From positions 1 through 64,000 of the forward strand of contig CAIPDV010000122.1 in the NCBI GenBank assembly GCA_903863935.1: DNA of 64,000 bases. Reading direction: 5' to 3'. The stretch is from an uncultured Bacteroidota bacterium (lineage in GTDB: Bacteria; Bacteroidota; Bacteroidia; JABEUT01). Positions 45,336-52,914 of this stretch are shown piece after piece. Positions within the stretch are counted from its first letter, which is position 1, and every line of letters begins with the position of its first letter. A program made the position numbers and the translations under genes. Below the pieces are notes generated by a model. That model saw only the letters and a list, made by a program, of their open reading frames with translations. It was not told the origin of the DNA and did no database searches.

Positions 45336-46490
45336 ATGAAGAAAACGAATTATAAGGTTAATAAAGTTTGTAAAGTTCATAAAGTTGGAATGCCAATTTT
45401 AGCTTTATGCTTTATTGCTTTTACATTTATTTCATTATCTGCTGCAAACGCTCAAGCTCCTGCAAAAGGCAACGCTAAAACTCCTGCTAAAAAATCAAGC
45501 AGTAAGGATACAGTGAAAACAATTCAGGTTTCACCGGACCAAAATGCAAAAATGAGTTATAATAGCGGGTTGAGTGATTTTTCAAAAGGGAACTACCCTT
45601 CAGCTCTCACTAACTTCACGCAAGCTATAAATGGCAATCCAAAGTTTGAACAGGCGTATGTTGGACGAGCAAATACAAAATTCAGGCAAAAAGATTATCA
45701 GAATGCTGCTGACGATTATAAAAAAGCCCTGGGCCTTGATTCGAATGACGAAAAAGCATGGTATGGTTACGCACAGGTTCAAACAGTATTGGGTAATAAT
45801 GATCAGGCCTTAATTGCATTTAAACGCATTGTAAAGAAAAACTCAAACAATGGCGATGTCTGGTTTTGCCTTGGGGAACTTTTGGCAAAATCTGGCCTGT
45901 ATAAAGAAGCCTTGACCGATTTCACGCTCGCAATTTCTTCCAAATCGGGCTTTGCCGAAGCTTATAATGACAGAGGAGTATGCAATTACCAGCTTGGAAA
46001 CTATAAAGCAGCAGTTGATGACTATCGTACTGCCCTTTCATTTTCTAAAAGTGCCGAAGCATACAATAACATGGGTAATTCAGAATTTAAAGACAGTGAT
46101 TTTGATGGTGCAATTGGTGCCTTTGGTGAAGCCCTTGCCTTGAAACCAAACTTCCCCGATGCTTTCAACAACAGAGGTACTGTATATCTCGCTAAGAAAA
46201 AGTATTTGGATGCCATTAGCGATTTCAATAAGACCCTTTCGATGGATTCAACAAATGTTTATGCCTATTCCAACCGCGCAATGGCTGAATATAAAATGAA
46301 TAACCTTGTAAAAGCCAAGGCTGATTGCGACCAGGCCATTAAATTGAAACCGGAATATGGCCCTGCCTATCTGAACCGCGGTATAATTGAAGAGTTGATG
46401 CGTAAACCAAAAGATGCCTGTGCCGATTGGCAGAAAGCAATTCAATATGGTATGGCTATTGCGAATGATTATATAACGGATTGCAAATGA
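45336..46490 (+). CDS. Secreted tetratricopeptide repeat protein
   Basis: A 384-residue exported protein. The signal region runs to about residue 40 (FISLSAANAQA) and is followed by a Lys/Ala-rich linker. About nine TPR units follow (residues 70-380; for example YPSALTNFTQAINGNPKFEQ, NYKAAVDDYRTALSFSK, YLDAISDFNKTLSMDSTNVY). TPR proteins scaffold complexes. It starts immediately after the DUF5723 stop and its own TGA overlaps the ATG of the OmpA-like gene, so the three are tightly coupled. Confidence 0.9.
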   Translation: MKKTNYKVNKVCKVHKVGMPILALCFIAFTFISLSAANAQAPAKGNAKTPAKKSSSKDTVKTIQVSPDQNAKMSYNSGLSDFSKGNYPSALTNFTQAINGNPKFEQAYVGRANTKFRQKDYQNAADDYKKALGLDSNDEKAWYGYAQVQTVLGNNDQALIAFKRIVKKNSNNGDVWFCLGELLAKSGLYKEALTDFTLAISSKSGFAEAYNDRGVCNYQLGNYKAAVDDYRTALSFSKSAEAYNNMGNSEFKDSDFDGAIGAFGEALALKPNFPDAFNNRGTVYLAKKKYLDAISDFNKTLSMDSTNVYAYSNRAMAEYKMNNLVKAKADCDQAIKLKPEYGPAYLNRGIIEELMRKPKDACADWQKAIQYGMAIANDYITDCK

Positions 46491-48574
46491 GAGTGAGTAA
46501 TAAAATACATAAAGCTTATAAAGTGCATAAAGTAACGAGGTTGCTTTTAACATTATGCTTTATGCATTTTTCACTTGTAGGGTTTAGCCAGAATTTAGAT
46601 TTTGTAAAAAAGAACTTTAAAGATAATGTTAAGGGCTATAAAAAAGCAGTTGATTCCATAAAAAAAGGAAACTCGTATTACGATATGGGTGCGCATTACT
46701 ATAGGTACGCTATCTCCTATTATTTGAGTGCCGAGAATTTCTATGCCGATAATGCAAAGCTTAATTTTAAAATAGGCAAATGCATGATATATTCATCGCA
46801 GAAGAATAATGCGGCAAAATATTTAATAAAAGCTATTAAACTTGACCCTACGGCTAATACTGAAGCACATTATTACCTTGGCAGGGCACTTCATTTAAAT
46901 ATGTATTGGGATAGTGCTATTCGTGAATATAACACTTACCTTCAAACCTTAACTCCGGATAAAACCATGGAGATTTCAGATGTGCGAAAGAAAATTGAAG
47001 AATGCAACAATGGTAAATTAATAAGTCAGGCTCCAACAAGGGTTTTTGTGGATAATCTTGGTACTACTATTAATACCAAATACCCTGAATACCGTCCGTT
47101 AATTAATGCCGACGAAACAGAACTTATTTATACCTCGCGTATGCCTGCCAGCTCCGGTGATAAAATAGATATTACGGACGGTGAAAGTTTTGAAGATGTT
47201 TTTGTTTCCCATAACAAGAATGGGGCCTGGAGTACCTCTGTTAGCCTTAGTGCACCGGTTGACACAAAATCGCACGATGCAACCGCCGGGCTTTCTCCTG
47301 ACGGACACACATTGTACATATACAGAACCAACCAGAACGGGGATATTTACCAAACTCAATTCGCCAACAATTTGTGGTCGGCACCAAAAAGAGTTGATGA
47401 TAAAATTAATTCGGGCGGAAAAGAATCATCGCTTGCAATTTCGGCTGACGGAAAAGTAATTTACTTTATAAGCGACAAAATTGGTGGCTACGGAATGGGG
47501 GATATTTATAAAACGGTATTGGATGGTAATGGAAAATGGACCGATGCCCAGAACCTCGGACCAACCATTAATACCCAATACGATGAACAAGGTGTATTTC
47601 TTTCTCCGGATGGGTTAACACTCTACTTCAGTTCGAACGGACACAACACCATGGGTGGTTATGACATTTTCAAATCGACTTACAACTCGGGCCAATGGTC
47701 GGTGCCTGAAAACCTGGGATACCCTATAAATACCCCCGGCGACGATGTGTTTTTTGTTGCTCCTGCCAATAAGAAACATGCTTACTATTCTTCCAACCAG
47801 GATGGTGGCAGTGGAGATATGGATATCTATATGATCACTTTCCTTGGCCCTGAAAAGCCATTGTATATAAGCAACTCCCCTAACCTGCTTGCCGGAACTT
47901 CCAATATTCCGGATGTGATGATGAATGGGGCCGTTACAGTTGCCGCTTCAAATAAAGCCCTTCTAAGAGGAACGGTTGTTGACTCCGAAACCCACAAACC
48001 GCTTTTTGCAACTATTAAACTTGTAGATAATAAGAAAAACAAAGCTATTGCTGAATTTACTACCGACAGTGCCACTGGAAAATATGTGGTTTCGCTTTCT
48101 TCCGGTATCAATTATGGTATTGCTGTAACAGCTGATAATTACCTCTTCTATTCAGCTAATATTGATTTAACCGACTCATCTCACTACCGTGAAATTGAAA
48201 AGGATGTTGCTCTTCAACCTTTGCAAGTGGGCAGCCATATTGCATTACGTAATATATTCTTCGATTTCAATAAATCTACCTTACGTAAGGAATCAAACCC
48301 TGAATTGCAACGCGTAATTGACCTGATGAAAAAATACCCGACTATTAAAATTGAATTATCGGGGTACACCGACAATAAGGGGACACAGGCCTACAACCTC
48401 AAACTATCTGCCGCCCGTGCAAAATCAGTTATGACATATCTTACAACTCATGGAATTTCTGCCAAACGCATGACCTCAAAAGGTTATGGGGCAGATGATC
48501 CGGTTGCCTCCAATACAACTGATGAAGGCAGGCAGATGAACCGCAGAACGGAGTTTAAGATTACTGAGAGATAA
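46487..48574 (+). CDS. PorE-like OmpA family lipobox-less envelope protein (TPR, PD40 propeller, CarboxypepD_reg-like, OmpA)
   Basis: A 695-residue envelope protein with the four-part order described for the type IX secretion component PorE. It has N-terminal TPR units (about 25-150), a WD40-like PD40 propeller (about 185-450; GLSPDGHTLYIYR, AISADGKVIYFIS, LSPDGLTLYFSSNG), a carboxypeptidase regulatory-like domain (about 485-570) and a C-terminal OmpA peptidoglycan-binding domain (FFDFNKSTLRKES, LSGYTDNKGTQAYNLKLS). The frame also opens at TTG 46481, but the ATG at 46487 gives the ATGA overlap with the TPR gene and is preferred. It may anchor the secretion machinery to the cell wall. Confidence 0.88.
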   Translation: MRVSNKIHKAYKVHKVTRLLLTLCFMHFSLVGFSQNLDFVKKNFKDNVKGYKKAVDSIKKGNSYYDMGAHYYRYAISYYLSAENFYADNAKLNFKIGKCMIYSSQKNNAAKYLIKAIKLDPTANTEAHYYLGRALHLNMYWDSAIREYNTYLQTLTPDKTMEISDVRKKIEECNNGKLISQAPTRVFVDNLGTTINTKYPEYRPLINADETELIYTSRMPASSGDKIDITDGESFEDVFVSHNKNGAWSTSVSLSAPVDTKSHDATAGLSPDGHTLYIYRTNQNGDIYQTQFANNLWSAPKRVDDKINSGGKESSLAISADGKVIYFISDKIGGYGMGDIYKTVLDGNGKWTDAQNLGPTINTQYDEQGVFLSPDGLTLYFSSNGHNTMGGYDIFKSTYNSGQWSVPENLGYPINTPGDDVFFVAPANKKHAYYSSNQDGGSGDMDIYMITFLGPEKPLYISNSPNLLAGTSNIPDVMMNGAVTVAASNKALLRGTVVDSETHKPLFATIKLVDNKKNKAIAEFTTDSATGKYVVSLSSGINYGIAVTADNYLFYSANIDLTDSSHYREIEKDVALQPLQVGSHIALRNIFFDFNKSTLRKESNPELQRVIDLMKKYPTIKIELSGYTDNKGTQAYNLKLSAARAKSVMTYLTTHGISAKRMTSKGYGADDPVASNTTDEGRQMNRRTEFKITER

Positions 48575-48579
48575 TTACG

Positions 48580-48598
48580 AAATAAGGAGGTCTTATTT
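48580..48598 (+). terminator. Weak hairpin after the OmpA-like gene
   Basis: AAATAAG/CTTATTT with a GAGGT loop lies 6 nt after the stop codon and is followed by TTTTAAA-like sequence. The stem is AT-rich and the U-tract short, so termination would be weak. Confidence 0.35.
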
Positions 48599-48713
48599 TA
48601 AATATTGCTTAACCTCTTTGTTATTATCATTACCAAAAAATGCATTCCGGTTGATCCTGATGAAAGTCATCAAGCAATTTGATTCCTGTCATTTAAGTAG
48701 ATTAAAGCAGATG

Positions 48714-48721
48714 TACTTTTG
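48714..48721 (+). promoter_or_regulatory. Putative -7 box TACTTTTG in the leader of the CoA-transferase gene
   Basis: An exact TAnnTTTG match about 140 nt before the ATG at 48863 and about 76 nt before a strong terminator hairpin. A -33 element at normal spacing is not clear. Confidence 0.4.
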
Positions 48722-48727
48722 CATTGT

Positions 48728-48845
48728 AAAAATGAAGTTACTATAATCAACCTTAAAATAGAAACTAAAACTTCTTAAATTTCTGCTTTTCTTTTTAACC
48801 TGCCCCTAAAGGATTAACAGACGTCCTTTAGGGCAGGTTTTTTTA
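48728..48845 (+). ncRNA. Possible small RNA or attenuator leader
   Basis: If transcription starts about 7 nt after the TACTTTTG box, it would end at the strong intrinsic terminator at 48797-48844. That gives an RNA of about 118 nt placed between the OmpA-like gene and the acyl-CoA hydrolase/transferase gene. Readthrough would continue into the gene at 48863. No known RNA family was recognised, and the hairpin could instead be only the late terminator of the upstream operon. Confidence 0.3.
48797..48844 (+). terminator. Strong intrinsic terminator upstream of the CoA-transferase gene
   Basis: Arms 48797-48813 (AACCTGCCCCTAAAGGA) and 48824-48839 (TCCTTTAGGGCAGGTT) pair over 16 bp with one bulged C and a 10-nt loop, followed by seven Ts. 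It sits only 18 nt before the ATG at 48863. Confidence 0.85.
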
Positions 48846-48862
48846 TAAATAATTAATACCCC

Positions 48863-50149
48863 ATGACAAAAAACGTTAATTACATCTCGGCAACGGAAGC
48901 ATTATCAATTCTTAAATCTGGTGATAATGTTTTTATTCAAACGGCAGCGGCAGCACCCCAGCAACTTATTCATGCAATGACAGAAAGAGGAAAATCATTG
49001 GAAAATGTTTCCGTTTATCATTTGCATACTGAAGGGGCAACACCCTATGCAACAGAAGAAATGCACCCCCATTTTAATGTTCATTGCTTTTTTATTGGCC
49101 CTAACATGCGTGCATCGGTAAACAAGGGCATATCCGATTATATTCCTGTTTTCATGAGTGAGGTTCCTTACCTGTTCAGAAGAGGAATCATCAAGATCAA
49201 TGTGGCCTTGCTGCATGTATCTCCTCCTGATGAACACGGATATTGCAGCCTTGGGGTATCTGTTGATGCAGCATTGGCTGCAATTGAAAGTGCCCGGCAT
49301 ATTATAGCCCAGGTAAACCCGAATATGCCCCGAACCTTTGGCGGAAGCATTATTCATTCTTCCAGGTTTACAGCACTGGTAGAAGTTGATGAGCCTATTT
49401 TTGAAATTACTTCCGGAGAAGCTAATGAAACCGATTTAATGATAGCCCAAAATGTTGCGAGCCTTATAGAAGACGGTGCTACACTGCAAATGGGAATTGG
49501 AAAAATACCAAATGCTGTGCTTGCTAAACTACATAACCATAAGCAACTGGGTGTGCACACCGAAATGTTTTCGGATGGTATTATTGACCTAGTTGAAAAT
49601 GGAGTGATAACAGGAGAACTGAAGAAAATAGATAAAGGCAAAATAGTTAGCGGGTTTGCAATGGGGACTCGTAAATTATATGATTACATCGACAATAATC
49701 CTTTATTCGAAATGCACGAATCATCGTATGTGAACGACACACAGAATATCAGGAAAAACCCTAAGGTTACTGCCATTAACAGTGCCATTGAGGTGGATAT
49801 AACAGGGCAAGTGTGTGCCGATTCAATTGGCAGTTATTTGTACTCGGGTGTAGGAGGGCAAATGGATTTTATGAGAGGTGCTTCTTTATCGGAAGGTGGA
49901 AAACCCATCATAGCAATGCCATCAATTACAAATAAAGGAGCTTCTAAAATTGTGGGGACACTTAAATTAGGTTCCGGAGTTGTTACAACACGCGCACACG
50001 TACACTATATTGTTACTGAATATGGAGTTGCTGACCTTTATGGAAAAAACATTAAACAACGAGTAAAGGAATTTATAAAAATAGCTCATCCGGCCCATCG
50101 TGATAACCTGGCCAAAGAAGCTTTTGAAACATTTAAGATATTGTTTTAG
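48863..50149 (+). CDS. Acetyl-CoA hydrolase / 4-hydroxybutyrate CoA-transferase family protein
   Basis: A 428-residue class I CoA-transferase-type protein. Conserved blocks are VFIQTAAAAPQQLIHAM, LHVSPPDEHGYCSLGVSVDA, MQMGIGKIPNA-type LQMGIGKIPNAVL, the predicted catalytic Glu234 in HTEMFSDGI, and GGQMDFMRGASLSEGGKPI with VVTTRAHVHYIVTEYGVADLYGK. It exchanges CoA between short-chain acids or hydrolyses acetyl-CoA. The exact substrate is unclear. It lies behind a terminator-containing leader. Confidence 0.9.
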   Translation: MTKNVNYISATEALSILKSGDNVFIQTAAAAPQQLIHAMTERGKSLENVSVYHLHTEGATPYATEEMHPHFNVHCFFIGPNMRASVNKGISDYIPVFMSEVPYLFRRGIIKINVALLHVSPPDEHGYCSLGVSVDAALAAIESARHIIAQVNPNMPRTFGGSIIHSSRFTALVEVDEPIFEITSGEANETDLMIAQNVASLIEDGATLQMGIGKIPNAVLAKLHNHKQLGVHTEMFSDGIIDLVENGVITGELKKIDKGKIVSGFAMGTRKLYDYIDNNPLFEMHESSYVNDTQNIRKNPKVTAINSAIEVDITGQVCADSIGSYLYSGVGGQMDFMRGASLSEGGKPIIAMPSITNKGASKIVGTLKLGSGVVTTRAHVHYIVTEYGVADLYGKNIKQRVKEFIKIAHPAHRDNLAKEAFETFKILF

Positions 50150-50348
50150 CAACCAGGAGAAGTTCATTATTTCTTTCTTGCATTTTTTATATTTTTTAAT
50201 TAAGATATTTTCCACATGATTCAACGCGGATGATGGCAATCAGCCAATCGGATTGATATTGATCACCTGCACTCATTAATTATTCATATTTTAACTTTAT
50301 TTGATTACATATTTAACCAAGAGTACATGATTTAAATTAGGTACTACC

Positions 50349-50364
50349 TGTGATAATTGTCATG
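50349..50364. promoter_or_regulatory. CRP-like palindrome upstream of the REC-Crp/Fnr gene
   Basis: TGTGATAATTGTCATG fits TGTGA-N6-TCACA with a perfect left half-site and 3 of 5 bases in the right. It lies 59 nt before the regulator's ATG, so autoregulation is plausible. It is also near an imperfect -7-like CATGTTTG. No other strong signal was seen in 50150-50422. Confidence 0.35.
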
Positions 50365-50422
50365 TTTGCATTACTCATTTCAATATCTCTTTGTAATCAA
50401 ATTATTCGGTTAAATTCTGGAG

Positions 50423-51487
50423 ATGAATAAATTGCTAGTTATTACGGGAAATGTATCAGCCGGAGAAGGGGTAAAGAAACTCCCCCAACTGTCAGGATAC
50501 GAAACTCATTTTGCCACATCGGGAATGCAGGGTATTGAATTGGCAAAAACTGAGAACCCCACTTTTATTATTTGCGATACGATCCTCCCCGATATTGACG
50601 GATACTGTGTTTCAACCATGCTTTCTAAAAACGGGCCAACCGAAAATATTCCGGTTTTACTATTGAAACTTTCCGGTGGTGCCGCAAGTTCCGGTATAAC
50701 GAAGGATGTATTGGAGGTACTGATTCCTGTTGCTAATAGCATGCCATCTATCCATTCCCTAACTAAGACTGCCAATCTTCAAAACAATACTGCCCCTCCG
50801 GAATATTCCCCAAGCATGAACAATCTGCTTCAACTTTTAAGCAGCCCAAACCCGGAAAAAATATCCAACGATAGTTTAACAGGTTACAGAACACGAAGCT
50901 TTAATAAACGTGAAAATATTTACTACGAAGGAGATGAACCGAATATGGTTTATCTTGTTAAAAAAGGGAAAATCAAGACTGTAAAACTTGGCCCGGAAGG
51001 AAAAGAATTTATTATTGATATTCACGAAAAAGGAGAATTTTTTGGCTATATAGCCGTGCTTGAGAATAGCACTTATCCTGATACGGCTGTTGCCGCAGAA
51101 GAATCTGAAGTATTGTTAATTCCAAAGGATGATTTCCTTTTGCTTATTAATTCAGACCAGCAATTGGGTCGGCATTTTATTAAACTCCTGGCTAACGACA
51201 TCAGCGATATTGAGGAACGACTGATGACGCTAGCATTTAATTCCGTTCGTGCCCGCGTGGCAGGCGCGCTATTACAATTAAAGAAAAAACATCACAACAA
51301 AAAAGAGTATACTACTTATACACTTCATGTTTCCCGCGATGATCTGGCAGGATTAATCGGTACAACAACAGAATCACTCATCAGAACACTTACCGATTTT
51401 AAACATGAAAATATTGTAGATACAGACATTGGAGAGATAAAGATCCTCGACATTAAAGCCCTCGAAAAAATCAGGCGATTATCATAA
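50423..51487 (+). CDS. Crp/Fnr family regulator with N-terminal degenerate receiver domain
   Basis: A 354-residue transcription factor with an unusual order: a receiver-like domain (about 1-110), a linker, a cyclic-nucleotide-binding fold (about 150-265) and a Crp-type HTH (about 290-350, VSRDDLAGLIGTTTESLIRTL). The receiver keeps Asp52 in IICDTILPDIDGY, but the acidic pair is replaced (LLVITGN) and the conserved Lys is absent (IP instead of KP), so ordinary phosphorylation is doubtful. The sensor pocket GEFFGYIAVLENSTYPDTAVA lacks the Arg needed for cAMP. No Fnr cysteine cluster is seen. It heads a five-gene operon, 18 nt before the first lyase. Confidence 0.9.
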   Translation: MNKLLVITGNVSAGEGVKKLPQLSGYETHFATSGMQGIELAKTENPTFIICDTILPDIDGYCVSTMLSKNGPTENIPVLLLKLSGGAASSGITKDVLEVLIPVANSMPSIHSLTKTANLQNNTAPPEYSPSMNNLLQLLSSPNPEKISNDSLTGYRTRSFNKRENIYYEGDEPNMVYLVKKGKIKTVKLGPEGKEFIIDIHEKGEFFGYIAVLENSTYPDTAVAAEESEVLLIPKDDFLLLINSDQQLGRHFIKLLANDISDIEERLMTLAFNSVRARVAGALLQLKKKHHNKKEYTTYTLHVSRDDLAGLIGTTTESLIRTLTDFKHENIVDTDIGEIKILDIKALEKIRRLS

Positions 51488-51505
51488 ACTAAAACATATT
51501 CATTC

Positions 51506-52912
51506 ATGAAAAACAAAACAGTTACAATACCTATCCGGCAAAAACGGTCGTGGGCCGAACCTTACAAAATTAAGATGGTTGAACCCATTCATATGACAAC
51601 TGAAAAAGAAAGGGCAAAATGCCTTGCGGATGCAGGGTATAATACATTTCTTTTACGCTCCAAAGACGTATATATTGATTTATTAACCGATAGCGGAACA
51701 TCTGCCATGAGCGACCGTCAGTGGGCCGCCTTAATGTTAGGTGATGAAGCGTATGCAGGTAGCAGCAATTTTTATAACCTGGAAGCGGCCGTAACAAAAT
51801 ATTACGGCTATAAATACACCATACCTACGCACCAGGGAAGAGGTGCCGAGCATATTATATCTCAAATTCTTATCAAGAAAGGGGATATAATACCTGGCAA
51901 CATGTATTTCACCACAACACGACTTCACCAGGAAATTGCAGGAGGAACTTTTATTGATGTTATTATTGATGAAGCTCACGATCCGGACAGCACTCATCCT
52001 TTTAAAGGCAATGTAGATATTGGCAAAATGGAGGATGTAATTAAGAAATACGGAGCTTCAAAAATACCATATATATGCGTTGCTACTTCTGTAAATATGG
52101 CTGGTGGGCAACCTATATCAATCGCCAATTTGAAAGAGCTGAGAAAACTTACCCAGAAGCATGGTATAAGGATTGTCCATGATATGACACGAGTAGCAGA
52201 AAATGCTTTTTTCATTCAACAAAGAGAGGCCGGATATAAATCAAAATCCATAGCACAAATCGTTCTTGAAATTTGCAGGCTTACGGATATCGCTACCATG
52301 AGTGCAAAAAAAGACGCACTGGTAAACATAGGTGGAATACTTGCAATGAATGATGAAAAACTTTTATCGGAAGCACAGAACCTGGCAGTGGTTTACGAAG
52401 GGCTGCATACGTACGGTGGCCTTGCGGGTCGCGACATGGAAGCGATGTCGGTAGGTATTTCAGAATCCGTGCAGGATGACCATATTCGAGCCAGAATAGG
52501 ACAAGTTGAATATTTGGGAAACCACATTCAGGCAAGTGGCGTTCCTGTGGTTCTTCCTTTTGGAGGCCATGGTATTTTTTTAAATGCCAAGAAAATACTG
52601 GAACATGTACCGCAAGATAATTTTCCTGCCCAGGCTTTGACAGCAGAGATATACAGGGACTCAGGTGTTAGAAGCATGGAACGAGGAATAGTTTCATCGG
52701 GCCGTGATAAAAAAACAGGAAAAAACATTTACCCTAAACTCGAATTAGTAAGACTGACAATTCCTCGCCGGGTATATACTCAGGCGCACATGGATGTTGT
52801 TGCTGAATCGGTTGAAAGGGTTTATCAGGAGCGAAAAAAAATCAAAGGTCTTAAAATGGTTTACGAGCCTGAATATCTTCGTTTCTTTCAAGCAAAATTT
52901 AAAAAACTTTAA
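51506..52912 (+). CDS. Tyrosine phenol-lyase-like beta-eliminating lyase
   Basis: A 468-residue PLP enzyme of the tyrosine phenol-lyase/tryptophanase family. The core TDSGTSAMSDRQWAALMLGD and PLP Lys269 in TMSAKKDALVNIGG are intact. At the three sites that separate the enzymes it has the phenol-lyase residues: Thr136 in MYFTTTR (TPL Thr124), Arg393 in SMERG (TPL Arg381) and Phe460 in LRFFQAKF (TPL Phe448). It is therefore predicted to split tyrosine to phenol, pyruvate and ammonia. It is followed 2 nt later by a tryptophanase-type paralogue. Annotation pipelines would probably call both tryptophanase. Confidence 0.85.
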   Translation: MKNKTVTIPIRQKRSWAEPYKIKMVEPIHMTTEKERAKCLADAGYNTFLLRSKDVYIDLLTDSGTSAMSDRQWAALMLGDEAYAGSSNFYNLEAAVTKYYGYKYTIPTHQGRGAEHIISQILIKKGDIIPGNMYFTTTRLHQEIAGGTFIDVIIDEAHDPDSTHPFKGNVDIGKMEDVIKKYGASKIPYICVATSVNMAGGQPISIANLKELRKLTQKHGIRIVHDMTRVAENAFFIQQREAGYKSKSIAQIVLEICRLTDIATMSAKKDALVNIGGILAMNDEKLLSEAQNLAVVYEGLHTYGGLAGRDMEAMSVGISESVQDDHIRARIGQVEYLGNHIQASGVPVVLPFGGHGIFLNAKKILEHVPQDNFPAQALTAEIYRDSGVRSMERGIVSSGRDKKTGKNIYPKLELVRLTIPRRVYTQAHMDVVAESVERVYQERKKIKGLKMVYEPEYLRFFQAKFKKL

Positions 52913-52914
52913 AC

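Noticed and set aside
48728-48845. Considered as 6S RNA or a known riboswitch
   Set aside because: I could not recognise a conserved fold beyond the terminator hairpin, so it is listed only as a possible small RNA or leader.
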